Shown here piece by piece: positions 59,885 through 64,000 of a DNA stretch of 64,000 nucleotides. Under the pieces are notes generated by a model. That model saw only the letters and a program-made list of their open reading frames with translations, was not told the DNA's origin and did not search any database. How positions within the stretch are numbered: the first letter of the stretch is position 1; each line of letters opens with the position of its first letter. The stretch spans positions 14,092,217 to 14,156,216 of the forward strand of contig OX123209.2 of the NCBI GenBank assembly GCA_944739405.2, read 5' to 3'. This stretch comes from Euclidia mi. Taxonomy: Eukaryota; Arthropoda; Insecta; Lepidoptera; Erebidae. The translations under genes were made by a program, and so were the position numbers.

Positions 59885-62800
59885 GAATGCCCCAGAGGGG
59901 GTTTATTATTATTCCTCTTTATTTAATTTAATTCTCATTAATCTTATTTTATATAATTAAATCACTTTACAAAAGAAATATTTAACCATATAAAACAGGA
60001 CCACGGAGACCCACCGGCATCGGGCACAGGGACCAAGCTACCGGTGGTTACGGCTCCAGAGAGAGGAACCTCCGAACGATGCGTGTCGTGTCCAGCAATA
60101 CTGCCTTCTGTATAGAGAACTTGATCCAGCCGTCTAACGAGAGCCTCTTGAGGTGGTGGTCGAGGCTCTTGGCAATGAGACCATTTACGGTCACGACTAT
60201 CGGTACAATGATCGCCGAGTCAACATCCCACATGTCGACAATCTCGTGAGCCAGGTCCAAATACTTAATTTGTTTATCTTTTTCGGCTTTCACGAGATTC
60301 TCGTCATGGGGTATGGTGACGTCGATGATCATTGCAAGGCGCTCTAATCGGTCTATCACCACTATGTCCGGCTTGTTAGCCGCAATAGTTCTGTCAGTAA
60401 TGATAGACCGATCCCAGTACAGAGTAGCACGACCATTTTCAAGAACTGGGTCGGGCACATACCTGTAGTACGGTACTTCGGAGTCGACAAGTTGGTACTT
60501 TAAGGCAAGTTGCTGGTGGACAATCCTGGCTACTTGGTTGTGTCTATGCAAATATTCGCCGTTGGCAAGACGAGAACAACCGGATACTATATGTCTAAGC
60601 GATTCACCAGGCTGGTGACATGCCCGACATATGTCGACCGTCCCATCCCTTAGAATATACTTCCGGTAGTTGTTCGTCATGACAACTTCGTCCATAATCG
60701 CAAAGACAAAACCTTCTGTTTCGGCGAAGAGATCGCCGAAACGCAGCCAGGACACCGACGCTGGAAAATCTACTTCGGGCCCATGCAAGGCCCGGTAAAA
60801 ACGTCCATGCAGCTCTTTACCTTTCCATACTTCCCTGCGCTCCTCTACACCAAGTACGGCAGGTTTGCGCCAGTTCTCTTTAGCCAGAACTAGCGGGGTA
60901 AGCCCCCTGTCCACTGCGACCACATCTCGGTGCACACCCGCGTCGGTGTGGAGAAAGTATTCTCTGAGATTGCACACCTCGCGATTGTGGAGGGTCTTGG
61001 CACTCAAGAAGCCACGACCCCCACACTTGCGCGGGATGTACAATCTCATCACCGACGAACGCGGGTGATGCATCCGGTATGTCGTGAGTAGACAGCGAAC
61101 TTTCCTATCCAAGGCGTCCAATTCTGTTTGAGTCCATCTGAGAATGCCGAAGGAGTACATTAAGACGGGCATGGCCCAACCGTTACAGGCACGCATCTTA
61201 TTTGCGCCCGATAAAACGCTTTTTAAGACTTTCTTCAGGCGGCCAAAGAAACGTGCCTGCAACGCCTGTTTCATGCCAGCGTCATCAATGCTTAATGCCT
61301 GCGACATACCCAGATATTTGTAGGTTTCGGTTGCAGAGAGAGATCTAAGTTGTGTGAAATCTGAGAGCTCTATACTATCAGATTCCACACTCCTGCCTCG
61401 TTTTACATGCATGACCGCACATTTATCCACACCGAACTCCATCTTAATTGAATTACTAAAGCTTTCAGTTATCTTTAGTAACTCAGTTAATTGGAGGTCA
61501 GTGGGGGCAAATAGTTTGAGGTCATCCATAAAAAGGAGGTGAGAAATAACTTGACCTCTAGTCTGCAACCGATAGCCTAGCCCTGAACTTTCGAGCAAAG
61601 TGCTCAGCGGGTTCAGTGCTAGGCAAAACCATAGTGGACTCAAACTGTCGCCTTGGAAAATACCCCGGTTGATCCTTATAGGTACGCCATACCCGCAAGG
61701 CTGTCGACATCCTGGATAGCGAAGCACCGTACTCCACTGCCCCATACATGCCTTCAAGAGGGTGCATAGAGTTGTATCAACTTTGTACAGCTCCAGCACC
61801 CTCAAGAGCCACGTATGTGGCACAGAGTCATAGGCCTTCTTATAGTCTATCCAGCATGTCGCCAGATTCTTTCGACTACGGCGAACCTGTTGGCTTATGG
61901 TCATGTCGATAAGGAGTAGCTCTTTAGTACCACGGGCCCCGCTTCTACATCCATTTTGAGATACAGATAAGATGTTATTTCTAAATATGTTTGCTTCCAA
62001 TTTTGGATGTAAAAACTTTATATAGCGTTGGTAGGCAAGTTATTGGCCTATAGTTCGTAGACTCCGTGGTACTACCAGCCTTAAAAAGCAGATGAGTTAC
62101 GCCAGTTGTCATAAAAATTGGCAGCGATCCTGAATCCAGAGAGGACTGAAATTGAGAAGCCAAACGAGCATGTGCACTGCGTAGCCATTTTAACCAGAAA
62201 TTGTGCAGTCCGTCCGGTCCTGCCGATTTCCAGTTGGCTAACTGACGAACTGCACAATATACATCTGTGGTGTCAATGGCTACGGGCTCCATGTGAGGTA
62301 TTGCCTCACATGATAGTTTAACATCTCTAATCCAGTCATCTTCCGTATGGCTGATGGGAGTCGACCATATGTTGCGCCAAAATTCAATCGTATTCGCATC
62401 ATCTGGTCGACGTCCATCATCCACACGTAGGTCAGGTCGCTCCCAATTTCTATAAACCAACTTCTCATCTCTTTGGAATGCGCGATTTTGGGAGTATCGG
62501 GCCACCCTTTTCCTGTATCGTTTGATACGATTTGCCCACGCATAAACTTTCTGCTTCAGGAGGTCGATGCGTTCTGTGACCCGTGACGCATATTCTTGAG
62601 GACGGAGTCCCGTTCCCTTAAACGCCCGGTTCACAAAACGCATCACTCTCGGGCGGGTATTGCCCGACCTGAAGCAGATTAGCTTGCCTATGAGTGCCCT
62701 GGTCTCAGCAATACGCCGCTCAATTCTATGCTGCCAAGCCGGGACGGCATCTCGAGGAGCAATATCAAAACTATTTTGTATTTTAATATTAGCTACTCGA

Positions 62801-63900
62801 CACGCCGCTACAGCCGCACAGTACAGAATTGAGTGTGTATCGCTAAGATTTTCACTATTGTCTAAGTAAGTAGGCAATAGTGAATCCAGGGCACACACAA
62901 GCGCCATATTCTTTTTATGCGTGGGCAAACGCGGCAGCCGAGGTCTGTCTTGTAATGTAACATACCGATATTCCCCAATGGCACACTCCAAAGCACTCCT
63001 TACCTTATCAATGCACTGGGTACTTACTTGTGTATCCCTGTCTACTACCTGTTCACCTCCTTCTTGTTGACTGTGAAATATGTTTGGCACTGAAGCCACA
63101 TTGCGTGTAGGAGGTGGGTTGGCAGGGATAACTGGCAAGTCTGAGCGTAGCCTCTCAAGTGCGTCGTCATCAAGCAGGCGGCAGCGCTGGATGGCTCGCA
63201 CTTGATCCGACAGTCGCTGTGCCGAAACGTTGACAGCCGGTTCCAAGTCCTGAAACAGAGGCAGCATGCGATCACGGTACGCCGTAAGGTTGGTACCTCC
63301 CTCTGTAGCCACAAAATATGCCCGCATGACATTTTCGTTCATTGATTGTGTCCATCTCATGCGGTGCACATTACCACCGGTAGCGGGGGCCCTGTTCGAA
63401 ACCGGTGGGTCTCGGGGTCCCAAGCGTAAGTGTGGCCGGCCTCTTCCCCGGCGACGTGCTGGTGTTGGCGACGACGGCGGGGAAAAATACTCGTCGCTCG
63501 ACGAGCTCGACGCCTCAACACTCGGCGATGCTGGCGCTGGTGCCGGCGGCTGTGAGGCGGAGCTGAGCGACGAGTCCGGGGGTCTAAGGCGTGCTACTGC
63601 TGCTCTGGCTCTCGTCAACATAATTGTTTCTTGATATCATTATTTGTTGTTGTTTATAATTTCCATTTGACACCAGGTGTCATCTTGGCTATGTTTTTCG
63701 AAATACTATTTCTTCTGCTTTTATGGTTTTTATAAATTAGTCTGTATATTTATCTGATATTGTATCTTCTTTTAGTTGTTTGATTATATAAATTATTGTA
63801 CCGCAAAACTGTTATAGAAAATAAAATTTAAATATGCAAGAAAACATGTTCATGTTGATTCCAAGGTGTTGCCAGTTATTATATTATTATTATTATTATT
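59885..63900 (-). mobile_element. Dong/R4-clade LINE, almost complete, between ATT tracts
   Basis: Minus-strand element whose 3' end meets ATTATTATT at 59886-59895 and whose 5' side meets a tract of about eight ATT (63873-63903). Dong elements are known to insert into TAA repeats, and both borders are such repeats. 5' leader about 250 bases, 3' UTR about 150 bases. One long gene. Confidence 0.85.
60048..63621 (-). pseudogene. R4/Dong polyprotein: Myb-like, reverse transcriptase and restriction-like endonuclease
   Basis: 63621-61981 (546 codons): Ser/Pro/Ala-rich N terminus, RRGRGRPHLRLG, a Myb-like DNA-binding region (MRWTQSMNENVMRAYF...), the linker, and motifs 0-2 (SAGPDGLHNFWLKWL, TNYRPITCLPTLYKVF). 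A small deletion with shift at 61985-62000 removes the next residues. 62000-60048 (650 codons): QNGCRSGARGTKELL, WIDYKKAYDSVPH (motif A), GIFQGDSLSPLWF, LLFMDDLKLFA (catalytic DD). Then the zinc finger CRACHQPGESLRHIVSGC (CX2CX8HX4C) and the nuclease core NKPDIVVID and AMIIDVTIPHD. One defect in 1,190 codons, so a recent insertion. The nuclease nicks the target and the reverse transcriptase primes from it. Confidence 0.88.
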
Positions 63901-64000
63901 ATTCATGTTAGGCCAAAAACATCTACTTGAAATCAATTTTCTAGTAGCCCGAACACCGGGATGTGATATACCATGCATTGTATTAAATGCTACTTAGTAA
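63901..64000 (+). repeat. Segmental duplication, copy 2 right part, to window edge
   Basis: ATTCATGTTAGGCCAAAAAC, TAGTAGCCCGAACACCGGG and CTACTTAGTAA match 52547-52645 with one or two differences. It runs off the window, so the duplication is longer than can be measured here. Confidence 0.88.

Noticed and set aside
1..64000. CRISPR array, bacterial operons or rRNA genes
   Set aside because: No regular short repeat-spacer array, no ribosome-binding-site pattern, no rRNA sequence; content is eukaryotic and transposon-rich.

Overview
The window looks like a lepidopteran (moth or butterfly) nuclear genome segment. The evidence is tRNA-derived SINEs of lepidopteran style, RTE-type LINEs ending in (TATG)n whose 3' end is shared by one SINE family, a Dong/R4-type LINE lying between ATT tracts, piggyBac, P, pogo and PIF/Harbinger DNA transposons, Helitrons, and AT-rich DNA between them. 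I see no recognisable host housekeeping gene. Nearly everything identifiable is mobile DNA, much of it nested. Family names come from motif recognition, not from database searches.

Left part (1-15.9 kb): a frameshifted Tc1/mariner fragment at the edge; a GC-rich retroposon; a structurally complete piggyBac element (2730-5289) with TTAA target duplication, terminal inverted repeats, a 5'-UTR intron and an uninterrupted transposase; a PIF/Harbinger-type MITE; an RTE tail; a SINE; a pair of 480-bp direct repeats; a P-element transposase pseudogene split by a SINE; a pogo/Tigger element inserted next to it at TA; then GC-rich inverted-repeat elements.

Middle (15.96-49.88 kb): the two halves of one mariner-like (DUF4817-type) transposase gene lie 33.9 kb apart, same strand, correct order, and would join in frame. 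The interval between them starts and ends with similar GC-rich inverted termini and a short duplicated target. I read it as a PIF/Harbinger-like insertion that later filled with other elements: a CCHC-gag LINE split by a solo LTR, Helitron pieces, an intron-containing Mutator-like/YqaJ gene, a long inverted repeat, a DDE_Tnp_4 transposase pseudogene, an RTE copy with target duplication, a LINE with an SGNH/esterase-like ORF1 inserted at the edge of that RTE, a poly(A) retroposon and a second RTE.

Right part (50-64 kb): a small possible three-exon gene, a segment duplicated 6.5 kb apart (one copy carrying a SINE, the other a 5.3-kb block of LINEs), a Gypsy LTR-PBS-gag fragment, pieces of further LINEs, another Harbinger-type MITE, and a nearly intact Dong/R4 element.

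Only the piggyBac transposase is uninterrupted with its ends. The Dong/R4 copy, the SGNH-type LINE and the YqaJ nuclease part of the Mutator-like gene are also well preserved. Several insertions can be ordered in time from target duplications and from reading frames that become continuous when the insertion is removed.
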